DNA of 64,000 bases, taken from assembly GCF_025642975.1 (NCBI RefSeq), contig NZ_JANZKJ010000010.1, forward strand, positions 118,187-182,186, written 5' to 3'. The notes under the pieces were generated by a model, which ran no database searches, had not been told where the DNA came from, and saw only the letters and a list, made by a program, of their open reading frames with translations. This DNA is from Pseudomonas sp. RIT-PI-S (GTDB lineage: Bacteria > Pseudomonadota > Gammaproteobacteria > Pseudomonadales > Pseudomonadaceae). Positions 9,119-18,225 of the stretch are shown one piece after another (the first letter of the stretch is position 1; each line of letters begins with the position of its first letter). A program made the position numbers and the translations under genes.

Positions 9119-9526
9119 TTAGCTTTCCAGCCAGACGTCCCGCGCCCAGTGCCACACCGACTCCCAGCTTTCTTCCGTGACCAGTTCTTCCTCGGCGCTC
9201 CATAGCACGACCGTGCCGTCTTCTTCGACGCAGTAGTAGTCCTCGCCGTGCTGACAGATGGGGATAAGCTCCCGAGGTACACCCTGGTCCCACGCGGTAG
9301 CGGCTACTTCCGGCAGGTAAGTATGCGACTGCGGGTCGGTTACGGTGACCGGCTCTAGGCTGCCGTACACAACGTCACTGACGGTGAGCAGGAACTCCTT
9401 GAATACGAAAGGAATGTTGATGAAGAGCTGCTCTTCCACCTCGACCAGGAGATCTTCGTCGGGTAACTCCAGCGGAACCGGTACCGGTTCGTTGGCTTCT
9501 CGGAGTTGTTCAATGACTTCTTCCAC
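9119..9526 (-). CDS. SMI1/KNR4 (SUKH-fold) family protein
   Basis: Acidic protein of 135 aa from the GTG start at 9526. The longer frame to 9592 begins five bases from a transcription terminator, so I prefer the internal start. The segment LPDEDLLVEVEEQLFINIPFVFKEFLL matches the SUKH N-terminal pattern, and the W/E-rich C-terminus (ESWESVWHWARDVW) is typical. SUKH proteins include immunity proteins of polymorphic toxins, but no toxin gene lies nearby. A housekeeping role is more likely, and the function is unknown. It converges with the antiporter gene. Confidence 0.75.
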   Translation of the reverse strand: MEEVIEQLREANEPVPVPLELPDEDLLVEVEEQLFINIPFVFKEFLLTVSDVVYGSLEPVTVTDPQSHTYLPEVAATAWDQGVPRELIPICQHGEDYYCVEEDGTVVLWSAEEELVTEESWESVWHWARDVWLES

Positions 9527-9596
9527 GGTGACTGACCTATGCCTTGGAAACGGAGGGCGTATTTGCTCCCACGATATTAATCCATACCCCAAAAAG

Positions 9597-9628
9597 CAAA
9601 ACCCCGGATGTGAAAATCCGGGGTTTTG
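9597..9628 (-). terminator. Rho-independent terminator of the Tim44-like gene
   Basis: A perfect 13-bp stem (CAAAACCCCGGAT with ATCCGGGGTTTTG) around a 6-nt loop, 18 bp past the stop of the minus-strand Tim44-like gene. On that strand it is followed by GCTTTTTGG. It also separates that gene from the SUKH gene. Confidence 0.88.
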
Positions 9629-9646
9629 AGCGCCGAGCGGTGACAG

Positions 9647-10501
9647 CTAGCTGTTCTGGCGGATACCTGCGATCAGCCAAGGCTGATTTTCACCTTGTTG
9701 CCGCTCCATGTTCCAGCTCTCGCTGAAGGCTTCACCTTGGTCGAAGCGGGAATCTTTGGACACACCGGTAAAGGTTAGGGTAGCGATGGTTCTATCAGGG
9801 CGGTCATCGATGCCGTCGAGCTGGACTTGAAGGTTATCGATGTAGGTGGACTGGTAGCCATCGCCCAAGGACGCCCGTTCCTGTTGCAAGAATTGCAGCA
9901 TTTGCGGGGTCACGAACTCGGCTATCTTGCCCATTTCGTTAGCGTCCCAGTGTTGCTGCAGGGCCAGGAAATGTTCACGGGCGGCGCCTAGGAAATTCTG
10001 CTCGTTGAACCAGGCAGGCGCCTGGATGGCCTGCCGTACCGGCGCCGCGCTGGCAGTGCCGAAGGGAGAGGTGGATGGGCTCGCCGGCTGAGCTTCACGC
10101 TCGTAGGCCGGATGGCCTGCCATCGCCATCTGCGGCTGTTGTTTGCGGCGCCGCGAAGCGACGAGGCGGAAAATGATGAAAGCGACCAGTGCCAGGAGGA
10201 GGAAGTCCAGGAATTGGAAACCTTCGAACCCGTCACCCATGAACATGGAGGCAAGCAATCCGCCGGCCGCGATACCGGCCAAAGGGCCGAGCCAGCGAGA
10301 TGCGCCGCTGGGTGCGCCGGGCGCACGACCTGGCTGTGCGGGGGTGGTTGCGTTAGGTTGCGAAGGCGCGGCCTGACGGGTTTGATGGCTCGGCGCGGCA
10401 CCAAAGGACTTGCCGCCGCCGAAGCGTTTGGCGGCATTGGCGTCGAGGCTCAGCGACAGGCTGAGGCAGAGCGCCAAGGCGATGCTTAGAAAACGTTGCA
10501 T
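9647..10501 (-). CDS. Tim44-like domain membrane protein
   Basis: 284 aa protein taken from MQRFLSIALALCLS, which begins a signal peptide or anchor (to about DANA, residue 23). A Gly/Pro/Gln-rich low-complexity stretch follows (RFGGGKSFG and TRQAAPSQ, to about residue 75), then one or two membrane segments (about 78-125), a basic RRRKQQ stop, a linker, and a C-terminal Tim44-like domain (about 145-284). That domain in bacteria resembles the mitochondrial import protein Tim44 and bL45, but its bacterial role is unsettled. A longer frame to 10711 lacks coding character. The gene lies about 185 bp downstream of uvrD. Confidence 0.85.
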   Translation of the reverse strand: MQRFLSIALALCLSLSLSLDANAAKRFGGGKSFGAAPSHQTRQAAPSQPNATTPAQPGRAPGAPSGASRWLGPLAGIAAGGLLASMFMGDGFEGFQFLDFLLLALVAFIIFRLVASRRRKQQPQMAMAGHPAYEREAQPASPSTSPFGTASAAPVRQAIQAPAWFNEQNFLGAAREHFLALQQHWDANEMGKIAEFVTPQMLQFLQQERASLGDGYQSTYIDNLQVQLDGIDDRPDRTIATLTFTGVSKDSRFDQGEAFSESWNMERQQGENQPWLIAGIRQNS

Positions 10502-10579
10502 GGAGGCATTCCCATCCCTTAATGGACATAGCGTTGGGCATGGTGCACGCCGGTAGGGGGGATAGCCAGCAGGAGATTG

Positions 10580-10634
10580 TTTCCGGCTTTTACGGAAATT
10601 TCCTACAGGTCGGATGCCCTTTTGTAAGAAGGGC
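10580..10634 (-). other. Two small hairpins between uvrD and the Tim44-like gene
   Basis: Two inverted repeats follow the uvrD stop: TTTCCG/CGGAAA (10580-10585 and 10593-10598) and GCCCTT/AAGGGC (10616-10621 and 10629-10634). Neither is followed by a clear T-run on the minus strand, so a terminator role for uvrD is only possible. Nothing else is evident in this 184 bp gap. Confidence 0.4.
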
Positions 10635-10685
10635 AATTCCAGCGTGCAGGACATTTCATTACCAAAGCCAAAGAAGGCGCAAGTA

Positions 10686-12872
10686 TCAGTCCAGAGGCAC
10701 CAGCTTGGCATAGCCGAGCATCAGCCATTTGCTGCCTTCGGCAAAGTTGACCTGTACCCGGGCCTGGGCGCCAGCGCCTTCGAAGTTGAGAATGATCCCT
10801 TCGCCAAACACCGCATGCTGAACCCGCTGGCCTAGGTTGAACACCGTATCCGGAATGCCGGCCTGGCCAAAGATGCTGCCGATATTGGGCTTGGCCGGCC
10901 CGCCGAAGGGTCGGCTGACGCTGTTGGACAGGCGTACTTCCTTAAGCAGGGCTGCGGGAATCTCACGCACGAAGCGTGAAACCTTGTTGTAGGTTTCACT
11001 GCCGTACAGGCGGCGGGTTTCGGCGTAGGTCATCACCAACTGCTGCATGGCCCGGGTGATGCCCACATAAGCCAGCCGGCGTTCTTCCTCCAGGCGGCCT
11101 GGCTCTTCCAGGCTCATCTTGTGGGGGAACAACCCTTCTTCCATCCCCACCAAGAACACGAACGGGAACTCAAGGCCCTTGGCGCTGTGCAGCGTCATCA
11201 GCTGAATGCTGTCTTCATGCTCCTCGGCCTGGGTATCGCCGGCTTCCAGCGATGCATGACCGAGGAACGCCGCCAGCGGTGACAGGTCTTCCTCACCCTC
11301 GGCGTTTTCGAAGTTACGCGCAGCGCTGACCAGCTCCTCAAGGTTTTCTACCCGAGCCTGGCCTTTTTCGCCTTTTTCTTCTTGGTGGAAGACGATCAGC
11401 CCAGCGTGTTCGATCACCGTTTGGGTCATCACATGCAGCGGCATGGTCTCGGTGCGCGCGACCAGGTCTTCGATCAGGTCCATGAAAGCTTGCAGCGCAT
11501 TGCCCGCGCGACCTGTCAGCCCTTTGTTGGCAACCAGCTGGCGCATGGCTTCCCACATGGACACTTGCGCTTGGCGGGAATGTTGGCGGATCGCTTCGAC
11601 GGTCTTTTCCCCAATGCCGCGCGGTGGCACGTTGATAACGCGCTCGAGTGCTGCGTCGTTGGCCCTGCCGTCGAGCAAACGCAGGTAGGCCATGGCGTTC
11701 TTGATTTCCGCGCGCTCGAAGAACCGCTGGCCGCCATAGATACGGTAGGGGATACGCTCGCGCAGCAACGCTTCTTCAAGTACCCGGGACTGGGCGTTGG
11801 AGCGATACAAAATAGCGATCTCACTGCGGGCCAGGCCCGTCTTGAGCGCGCTTTCGATGGTTTCCACCACATAACGGGCTTCGTCGTGCTCGTTATATGC
11901 GGCATAGAGGCTGATGGGTTCGCCGTCTCCGCCGTCGGTCCAGAGTTCCTTGCCCAGGCGGCCGCTGTTATTGGCGATCAACGCGTTGGCAGCGTTAAGG
12001 ATGCCGGCAGTAGAGCGGTAATTCTGCTCCAGGCGGATCAGCTCGGCGTCGGGGAAGTCGCTGGTGTACTGACGGATGTTCTCGATACGCGCGCCGCGCC
12101 ATCCATAGATGGACTGGTCGTCGTCGCCGACCACCATCAGGCTTTGGCCGCCCTTGGCCAGCAAGCGAAGCCAAGCGTACTGCACCGCGTTGGTGTCCTG
12201 GAATTCGTCTACGAGCACGTGGCGGAAGCGCCGCTGGTAATGCTCCAACAGGCTGGGGTTGTCCCGCCACAGGTCCAGCGCTCGCAAAAGCAGTTCGGAA
12301 AAGTCGATGACCCCGGCTCGCTCGCAGGCCGCTTCGTAAGCCTCGTAGATACCGCGCATGGTCGCCAGGAAAAGATCGCCGTTGGGCTGAATATGCGCAG
12401 GGCGCAACCCCTCGTCTTTTTGGCCATTGATGAACCACTGCGCCTGGCGCGCCGGCCATTTCTGCTCATCGAGGCCGAGCTCGCGGATGACCCGCTTGAC
12501 CAGCCGTTGCTGGTCGTCACTATCAAGGATCTGGAAGTTCTGTTGCAGCTTGGCTTCCTGCCAATGGGCGCGCAGCAGGCGGTGGGCAAGGCCGTGGAAG
12601 GTCCCCACCCACATTCCGGCAGGGCTGATGCCCATCAGCTGCTCGATGCGGTGGCGCATCTCAGCCGCAGCCTTATTGGTGAAGGTCACTGCCAGCAAGG
12701 AATGCGGGGAAGCATGTTCCACCTGCATCAGCCAGGCGATGCGATGCACCAGCACACGGGTTTTGCCGGAGCCAGCGCCGGCCAGAACCAACTGACGTCC
12801 CACGGAGGCGGCTACCGCCTGGCGTTGGGCATCGTTGAGCGAATTAAGCAGAAGGGAGAGGTCGTCATGCAT
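10686..12872 (-). CDS. uvrD: DNA helicase II UvrD
   Basis: Superfamily 1A 3'-5' DNA helicase of nucleotide excision and mismatch repair. At 728 aa it has the usual length. Visible motifs are Q-motif LNDAQRQAV, Walker A AGAGSGKT (about 31-38), motif II VDEFQDT, motif III GDDDQSIYGWRGA, motif IV EQNYRST, motif V LMTLHSAKGLEF and motif VI VGITRA. The C-terminal Tudor-like domain with LGQRVQHAVFGEG is present and ends WLMLGYAKLVPLD. It is divergent from the GGDEF-EAL gene. A long open frame on the opposite strand is a codon-bias shadow. Confidence 0.98.
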   Translation of the reverse strand: MHDDLSLLLNSLNDAQRQAVAASVGRQLVLAGAGSGKTRVLVHRIAWLMQVEHASPHSLLAVTFTNKAAAEMRHRIEQLMGISPAGMWVGTFHGLAHRLLRAHWQEAKLQQNFQILDSDDQQRLVKRVIRELGLDEQKWPARQAQWFINGQKDEGLRPAHIQPNGDLFLATMRGIYEAYEAACERAGVIDFSELLLRALDLWRDNPSLLEHYQRRFRHVLVDEFQDTNAVQYAWLRLLAKGGQSLMVVGDDDQSIYGWRGARIENIRQYTSDFPDAELIRLEQNYRSTAGILNAANALIANNSGRLGKELWTDGGDGEPISLYAAYNEHDEARYVVETIESALKTGLARSEIAILYRSNAQSRVLEEALLRERIPYRIYGGQRFFERAEIKNAMAYLRLLDGRANDAALERVINVPPRGIGEKTVEAIRQHSRQAQVSMWEAMRQLVANKGLTGRAGNALQAFMDLIEDLVARTETMPLHVMTQTVIEHAGLIVFHQEEKGEKGQARVENLEELVSAARNFENAEGEEDLSPLAAFLGHASLEAGDTQAEEHEDSIQLMTLHSAKGLEFPFVFLVGMEEGLFPHKMSLEEPGRLEEERRLAYVGITRAMQQLVMTYAETRRLYGSETYNKVSRFVREIPAALLKEVRLSNSVSRPFGGPAKPNIGSIFGQAGIPDTVFNLGQRVQHAVFGEGIILNFEGAGAQARVQVNFAEGSKWLMLGYAKLVPLD

Positions 12873-13034
12873 GGCGGCATTCTAGGGTGCGGGGACAACC
12901 TTGAGCAAACGCCGCTTACGACCGGCTGGCCAACGGCGGAAACCCCGAATAGCAGGCAAAGAGCCATCGGCTGCATTCGGGCAAATCTTGTGTATGCTGC
13001 CATGCATGATTAAGGTCTGAATAAGAATAAGCCT

Positions 13035-15920
13035 ATGGCCCTTGAACACCGCTCGCCGGGTCGGGTGACGCCTGTAGGGCGCGCGTTGGATACCGATTTT
13101 TCCGCAAGCCTGGCGGTGGAGCGCACTCGCCTGCTGTACCAGGGCTCTCTGGTTCCCACGCTGCTGATGTTGCTGACCGGGCTCGTATGTTCCTGGATCC
13201 TCTGGACACCCGGGCATCATGTGTTAGTCAGTGCATGGTTGACCTGGCTGATGACCCTGGTCGCCTTGCGAGTCATCCAGGTCGCCGCGTTCGATTCCGC
13301 CATGCCGAACCGCCAAGCCGCGCTCATTTGGCGTCGGATGTTCCTGCTGGGCTCCGCCGCCAGCGGCCTTACCCTTGCCGGGGCAGCCATCCTCCTGGCG
13401 CCTTTCGATAGTTTCTTGCAGCAGGCGTGGATTTTTGGCCTGCTTGGCGCCGCCGCGCTGTCGGCAAGCATCGCCTATGCAGTGAGCTTCACTGCTTTTC
13501 TCAGTTTTGTAGTGCCCTGCCTGGGGCCGCCCATTGCCTGGCTCTTTCTTAATGGTGGGTTGCACCAGCGCGGCTGGGCCTGGCTCGGGTTGGCATTGCT
13601 GGCGTCGCTGTGCGTTGTTGCCTGGCAGGTGAACCGGTTGATAGAGCGTAGCTTGCTCAGGCGCTTCCAGAATCAGGCGCTGATCGCCAGCTTGCGTGAA
13701 GAACAGGCAGTCATTTCCCGCCTGAACCGGGAAATGACTGAAGAAATGGAGCGCCGGCGTGCGGCTGAGCAAGAGTTGCGAGCCATTCAGGCGCATCTGG
13801 AGGAACACGTTGCCCAGCGGAGCCGGCAACTCGACCAGGCGAATCAGGCGCTGAGCAAGAGCCAGGCACGCCTGGCGCTGGCCTTGGAAGCCAGCGAGTT
13901 GGGGTTGTGGGACTGGGACCTGCGCACCGATGAAGTTCATCACACCGAGCTGGAACGGCTGTTCGGCATTCCCCAGCAAGACACGCCCATTTTACTCAAG
14001 CACCTGCGGCCTCGCCTACATCCGGACGACCTTCCCGCCCTCAAGCAAACCCTCATCGCACACCTCAAGGGCCGTACGGACGATTACCGCGTTGAATACC
14101 GGATCCGCCACAGCGACGGCCGTTGGCTTTGGGTCGAGGACCGTGGCCGGGCTGTGGAGCGAACCCCCGGCGGGCGTGTATTGCGCATGTTGGGTACGCG
14201 CCGCGACATCACTCGGTTCAAGCGCCAGGAAGAACAGCAGCGCCTGGCCGCCACCGTGTTCGAAGCAATGAGCGAAGGCATCGTGGTGCTCGACCCCGAG
14301 TTCGTGGTGCTGGCGATCAATCAGGCATTCACTCACATCACCGGATATACCCCCGCCGCTTGTGTGGGCGAGCCCCTGCTGGAGCTGCCGTGTAGCCGAG
14401 ATCTGCGGCGTCAGTTCCCGCAGATCCACCAAGCGCTGCTGGAACGTGGCGGCTGGCAGGGGGAGGTGGTTGAGGCACGACATAACGGCGAGCTCTACCC
14501 GCAGTGGTTGCAGGTCAGCGCGATCATTGACGAGCAGGGTGCGTTGAATCGGGTAGTGGTGTTCTGTTCTGACCTGTCTTCGCGGCGGGCCTCCGAAGAG
14601 CGCCTGCACTACCTGACCTACCACGACGAACTGACCGGCCTCGGCAACCGCGGGCTGTTCCGCCAGCGCCTCCACGACGCCTGCCAGCGCCTGCGCCACA
14701 ATGGCCGCAGCCTGGCGTTGCTGCACATCGATCTGGACCGCTTCAAATTGCTCAATGACAGCTTCGGGCATGATGCCGCTGACATTGTCTTGCGCCAGAT
14801 AGCCAAGCGCATTGGCGCGGCCTTGCCCGAAGCGGACACTGTGGCGCGGCTGGCGGGCGATGAATTCGCGGTGCTGTTCGATGCCTACACCAGCCTGTCG
14901 AGCCTTATCCGGGTGACTACGCGGCTGTTGGCGAAAATCCGAGTGCCGCTGCGCCTGGACGATCACGAACTGATCATCACCGCTTCCATTGGCATCAGCC
15001 TGCTGCCGGACACGGCACGGGAGGGTGCGGTACTGCTCAACCAGGCTGACATCGCCATGCAGCAGGCCAAGCGCCTGGGCGGCGATGGCTTCCAGTTCTA
15101 TACCGAGTCGATGCAGGCCGACGCCCACGACCGGTTACAGCTCGAACACCAGTTGCGCCGCGCGCTGGAGCTGCGCCAGCTGGAAGTGTTCTATCAGCCG
15201 AAGCTGGACCTCGCCAGCGACACCCTTGGCGGGGTCGAAGCACTGGTGCGCTGGCGCCATCCACAGCGCGGGTTGATCGCCCCGGATGCCTTTATCGAAC
15301 TGGCCGAGGAAACCGGCCAGATCACGGCTATCGGCGAGTTCGTGTTGCGTACGGCGTGCCGTCAGGCGCGGGAATGGCAGCGCAACGGCCTGGGGGACCT
15401 GCGCATTTCGGTCAACCTGTCCGGGCAGCAGTTGCGCTACGGCAACCTGGTAAGCCTGGTGCGGCAGGTGCTGGCCGAGAGCGGGTTGGCGCCCACGCTG
15501 CTGGAGCTGGAGCTTACCGAAAGCCAGTGGCTGGATAATATCAGCGCCATACATGCGACCTTCGCCCAGTTGCGGGAGTTGGGCGTGAAGCTCGCCATCG
15601 ACGACTTCGGCACCGGGTACTCCGCGCTCAGCTACCTTAAAAGGCTGCCGGTGGACTACGTAAAACTCGATCAGGCTTTCGTTTGCGAGCTGGGAGAAAG
15701 CACTGCGGATGCCGCCATCACCCAGGCGGTCATCACCATGGCCCATGGTCTTGGCCTGAAAGTGACTGCCGAAGGCGTCGAAACAGCCGCGCAGCTACAG
15801 GTGTTGCAAGCCCAGGGCTGCGACGAGGTTCAAGGTTATTTGGTTGGCCGGCCCGTGCCGGCGGCTGAGTTCCAGCAATGGTTGGTAGTCCGAGGCAACG
15901 AGGGGGTGCCCCTTGTTTGA
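13035..15920 (+). CDS. Membrane-bound PAS-GGDEF-EAL cyclic-di-GMP protein
   Basis: 961 aa inner-membrane protein expected to act on c-di-GMP. Order: about six membrane helices (residues 35-195), a coiled coil (210-280), two PAS/PAC domains (about 282-400 and 405-520), GGDEF (about 530-690) and EAL (about 705-950). The cyclase signature is A607-G-D-E-F, a variant, and the RxxD inhibitory site upstream has Pro in place of Arg. The phosphodiesterase side looks intact: E735-A-L, SVNLSGQQL, ELTES, DDFGTGYS, KLDQ and AEGVE. Phosphodiesterase activity is therefore the safer prediction. The likely promoter has TATGCT near 12993. Confidence 0.93.
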   Translation: MALEHRSPGRVTPVGRALDTDFSASLAVERTRLLYQGSLVPTLLMLLTGLVCSWILWTPGHHVLVSAWLTWLMTLVALRVIQVAAFDSAMPNRQAALIWRRMFLLGSAASGLTLAGAAILLAPFDSFLQQAWIFGLLGAAALSASIAYAVSFTAFLSFVVPCLGPPIAWLFLNGGLHQRGWAWLGLALLASLCVVAWQVNRLIERSLLRRFQNQALIASLREEQAVISRLNREMTEEMERRRAAEQELRAIQAHLEEHVAQRSRQLDQANQALSKSQARLALALEASELGLWDWDLRTDEVHHTELERLFGIPQQDTPILLKHLRPRLHPDDLPALKQTLIAHLKGRTDDYRVEYRIRHSDGRWLWVEDRGRAVERTPGGRVLRMLGTRRDITRFKRQEEQQRLAATVFEAMSEGIVVLDPEFVVLAINQAFTHITGYTPAACVGEPLLELPCSRDLRRQFPQIHQALLERGGWQGEVVEARHNGELYPQWLQVSAIIDEQGALNRVVVFCSDLSSRRASEERLHYLTYHDELTGLGNRGLFRQRLHDACQRLRHNGRSLALLHIDLDRFKLLNDSFGHDAADIVLRQIAKRIGAALPEADTVARLAGDEFAVLFDAYTSLSSLIRVTTRLLAKIRVPLRLDDHELIITASIGISLLPDTAREGAVLLNQADIAMQQAKRLGGDGFQFYTESMQADAHDRLQLEHQLRRALELRQLEVFYQPKLDLASDTLGGVEALVRWRHPQRGLIAPDAFIELAEETGQITAIGEFVLRTACRQAREWQRNGLGDLRISVNLSGQQLRYGNLVSLVRQVLAESGLAPTLLELELTESQWLDNISAIHATFAQLRELGVKLAIDDFGTGYSALSYLKRLPVDYVKLDQAFVCELGESTADAAITQAVITMAHGLGLKVTAEGVETAAQLQVLQAQGCDEVQGYLVGRPVPAAEFQQWLVVRGNEGVPLV

Positions 15921-15938
15921 CTGGGCCTGCAGCAACCC

Positions 15939-15955
15939 TTGTAGTATAACTACAA
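15939..15955. promoter_or_regulatory. HexR-like operator upstream of the RpiR-family gene
   Basis: A perfect inverted repeat, TTGTAGT-ATA-ACTACAA. Its core TGTAGTATAACTACA fits the HexR-type consensus TGTARTWWWAYTACA. It lies about 40 bp before the start of an RpiR/HexR-like regulator and covers a TATAAC -10-like hexamer, so repression and autoregulation are likely. Confidence 0.7.
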
Positions 15956-15995
15956 AAAACCGTGGCCCTGCCCGACACAAAATGAGTCCTGTCCT

Positions 15996-16862
15996 TTGAA
16001 CCTTCTGCAACACATCGCCCAATCCCGCCATCTCCTGCGCAAGTCGGAGCTGAAGGTCGCCGATCACGTTTTGCTCGATCCCGCGGCTGTGATGCATAGC
16101 TCCATGGCGGACCTAGCCCACAACGTCGGCATCAGCGAGCCGACCATTGTGCGGTTCTGCCGGGCCATCGGCTGCACGGGGTTCCAGGACCTGAAGCTGA
16201 AACTGGCGCAAAGCCTCGCTGCGGGTGCCAGCTTCGGCCAATTCGCCATCCACGAAGACGACTCGGTAGCGGATTTCAGCCTGAAGATCTTCGACACCAC
16301 TTTGCATACCCTGATGGAAGTGCGCGAACACCTCGACGCCCAGGCCTTGCAACGCGCGGTAACGGCGATGGCGCAAGCACGTCGGGTGGAGTTCTACGGC
16401 TTCGGTGCTTCCGGGGCGGTCGCGGCCGACGCCCAGCACAAGTTCTTCCGCCTGCTGCTCACCGCCGCGGCGTATTCCGACCCGCATATGCAGGCGATGT
16501 CTGCGGTAACCCTGCAACCGGGTGACGTTGCGGTCTGCATTTCTCAATCTGGGCGCTCGAAGGATCTGCTGATTACCGCGAACCTGGTGCGCGAAACCGG
16601 TGCCTCGCTGATTACCTTGTGCCCGAGCCAGACGCCCCTGGCCGAATTGTCTACGGTCAACCTGGCGATCGACGTGCACGAAGACACTGAGATCTACACT
16701 CCGCTGACCTCGCGCATTGCGCACCTGGTGGTGATCGACGTGCTCGCCATGGGCGTTGCCATGGCGCGTGGGCCCACGCTGGTCAACCACCTCAAGAGCG
16801 TCAAGCGCAGCTTGCGCAGCCTTCGTCTTTCGCCAAAGTCGATCAAGCACCCGGACGAATAA
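15996..16862 (+). CDS. MurR/RpiR (HexR-like) family transcriptional regulator
   Basis: 288 aa cytoplasmic regulator with an N-terminal RpiR-type HTH (residues 1-77; MADLAHNVGISEPTIVRFCRAIGC) and a C-terminal SIS sugar-phosphate-binding domain (about 120-255; FYGFGASGAVAADAQHKFFR, CISQSGRSKDLL). It starts at TTG 15996; an ATG at 15982 is out of frame and stops after five codons. The family usually senses KDPG or other sugar phosphates and controls central carbon genes. It is a paralogue-type relative of HexR, close to PA5438 in P. aeruginosa, next to pyruvate carboxylase. Which sugar phosphate it senses is not known to me. Confidence 0.88.
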   Translation: MNLLQHIAQSRHLLRKSELKVADHVLLDPAAVMHSSMADLAHNVGISEPTIVRFCRAIGCTGFQDLKLKLAQSLAAGASFGQFAIHEDDSVADFSLKIFDTTLHTLMEVREHLDAQALQRAVTAMAQARRVEFYGFGASGAVAADAQHKFFRLLLTAAAYSDPHMQAMSAVTLQPGDVAVCISQSGRSKDLLITANLVRETGASLITLCPSQTPLAELSTVNLAIDVHEDTEIYTPLTSRIAHLVVIDVLAMGVAMARGPTLVNHLKSVKRSLRSLRLSPKSIKHPDE

Positions 16863-16962
16863 CCCGCGCCGCCGTGTCATACGGCCGTCATCGTCGTGCC
16901 CTCAAAGTTTAATGCCGCCTGGCCATGCTGTAGCTCTCGCAACCCATTGGGAGACAGGCAAC

Positions 16963-17163
16963 ATGGCGCGTTCCTATGAAGGGCAAGGCAACAGCAAGAC
17001 CCGCCGCCAGGAAGAAGATGCGCGGCGTATGGCATTTCGCCGGGCCATTGAAAGCCGTACCGACGAACGCCGGCTGCTAGCCCAGATTCTCGACTATCCC
17101 GAGCTGCACGCCTGGCAGGCAGGCGCTATGGACAGCGGGCGAAGCGTTCAGCCAGGCTACTGA
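16963..17163 (+). CDS. PA3496-family small putative envelope-integrity protein
   Basis: 66 aa basic, highly charged protein (KTRRQEEDARRMAFRRAIE then RRLLAQILDYPEL). The ATG at 16963 has GGGAG ten bases upstream, which distinguishes it from a longer overlapping frame that starts inside the RpiR gene. The RRQxEDxRRMxFRRAIExR pattern is that of the small PA3496-type proteins of Pseudomonas; the function label is tentative. Its last 38 bp overlap the 3' end of the convergent pycR gene. Confidence 0.7.
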   Translation: MARSYEGQGNSKTRRQEEDARRMAFRRAIESRTDERRLLAQILDYPELHAWQAGAMDSGRSVQPGY

Positions 17164-18067
17164 GCTGCTGCCGTTCTTCGCCGATAAACGCCAGGAAGGC
17201 TGCCGCCACCGGTGACGGCCGCCTGGCTTTGGCTCGCACCAGGCACCAACTGCGGCGCAATGGCAGTTCAGCCACTGGCAGCTCTCGCAGCGTGCCACTG
17301 CGCAGTTCACCCACCACGCCATGGCGGCTCAACAGTGCCAGCCCAAGCCCTGCCACCACTGCTTCGCGCTGAGCCTCGGCGGACCCGACCTCCAGGGTTT
17401 GCCCAAAATGCACACGCTTCTCCTTGAGGAAGGCCTCGCACGCCATTCGCGTCCCGGACCCCACTTCTCTCACCAGTAGCGGCCACGGCTCCAGGGCCTG
17501 CAAGCGCAGCTGTTCTGCCTGGCACAGCGGATGCTCCGACGGGGCGACGGCGATGATCTCGTTGGTCAGGAATGGCACGAACTCCAGGTCCATGTCCGAG
17601 GGCACCAAAGACATGATCAGCAGGTCGTCGCGATTGTCCGCCAAACGCCGCAAAGCTTGGGCCCTATTAACTACGCTAAGTACCAGGCTGACTTCCGGAT
17701 GCTTGCGTTTGAAGGCGGCGAACAGGTGCGGGAGGAAATATTTGGCACTCGATTCCACTGCCAGCTTGAGCTGGCCCTGCAATGAGCCTTGCAGGTCGGA
17801 GAGCTGCATATCGAAGCTTTCGAGGCATCCGAAGATGTCGCGGCTGGCGCTCTGCAGGGCCTGGGCAGCCTCGGTGAGATAAAGCTTTTTGCCGACGTAC
17901 TCGAACAAGGGCTGGCCGATGACCTCCTCGAGTTGGCGAATTTGCAGGCTTACCGCCGGCTGGGTCAGGGCCATTTCCTCGGCGGCGCGGCTGAATGAGC
18001 GCAGGTCGCAGACCTCGTTGAACACCCGCAGCTGGCGCAGTGTAAGGCGCATCAAGGATTTACGCAT
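17126..18067 (-). CDS. pycR: LysR-type regulator of pyruvate carboxylase (PycR-like)
   Basis: 313 aa LTTR taken from MRKSLMRLTLRQLRVFNEV; the frame extends upstream to 18127 without family similarity, and a start five codons later is possible. The winged HTH (residues 6-65, RAAEEMALTQPAVSLQIRQLEEVIGQPLFE) is followed by the effector domain (about 95-300). It is divergent from pycA across about 160 bp, the standard arrangement for a LysR regulator and its target, and matches the position of PycR (PA5437) in P. aeruginosa. The effector is not known to me. Confidence 0.88.
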   Translation of the reverse strand: MRKSLMRLTLRQLRVFNEVCDLRSFSRAAEEMALTQPAVSLQIRQLEEVIGQPLFEYVGKKLYLTEAAQALQSASRDIFGCLESFDMQLSDLQGSLQGQLKLAVESSAKYFLPHLFAAFKRKHPEVSLVLSVVNRAQALRRLADNRDDLLIMSLVPSDMDLEFVPFLTNEIIAVAPSEHPLCQAEQLRLQALEPWPLLVREVGSGTRMACEAFLKEKRVHFGQTLEVGSAEAQREAVVAGLGLALLSRHGVVGELRSGTLRELPVAELPLRRSWCLVRAKARRPSPVAAAFLAFIGEERQQLSSLAERFARCP

Positions 18068-18225
18068 GGCCAGGGTCCTGAGGGCGAAGGCCGTACTATA
18101 AGGTTTTACTAATGGGTAGCCCAACAAACTCTGATTTTTCTTTATCGTTGGGCGCGGTTAGGGTGCCAGAGTGCCTGCTCAAGCATTGAGGCACTGCGTT
18201 GCCTTAATGGACGAGGGAAAGCCAA

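Noticed and set aside
11382..13013. Long plus-strand frame (543 codons) opposite uvrD
   Set aside because: Exact antisense of a conserved helicase gene with all motifs; the open frame follows from high GC and codon bias and shows no family signature or ribosome site.
14016..15128. 370-codon minus-strand frame opposite the GGDEF-EAL gene
   Set aside because: Shadow of the PAS and GGDEF coding region.
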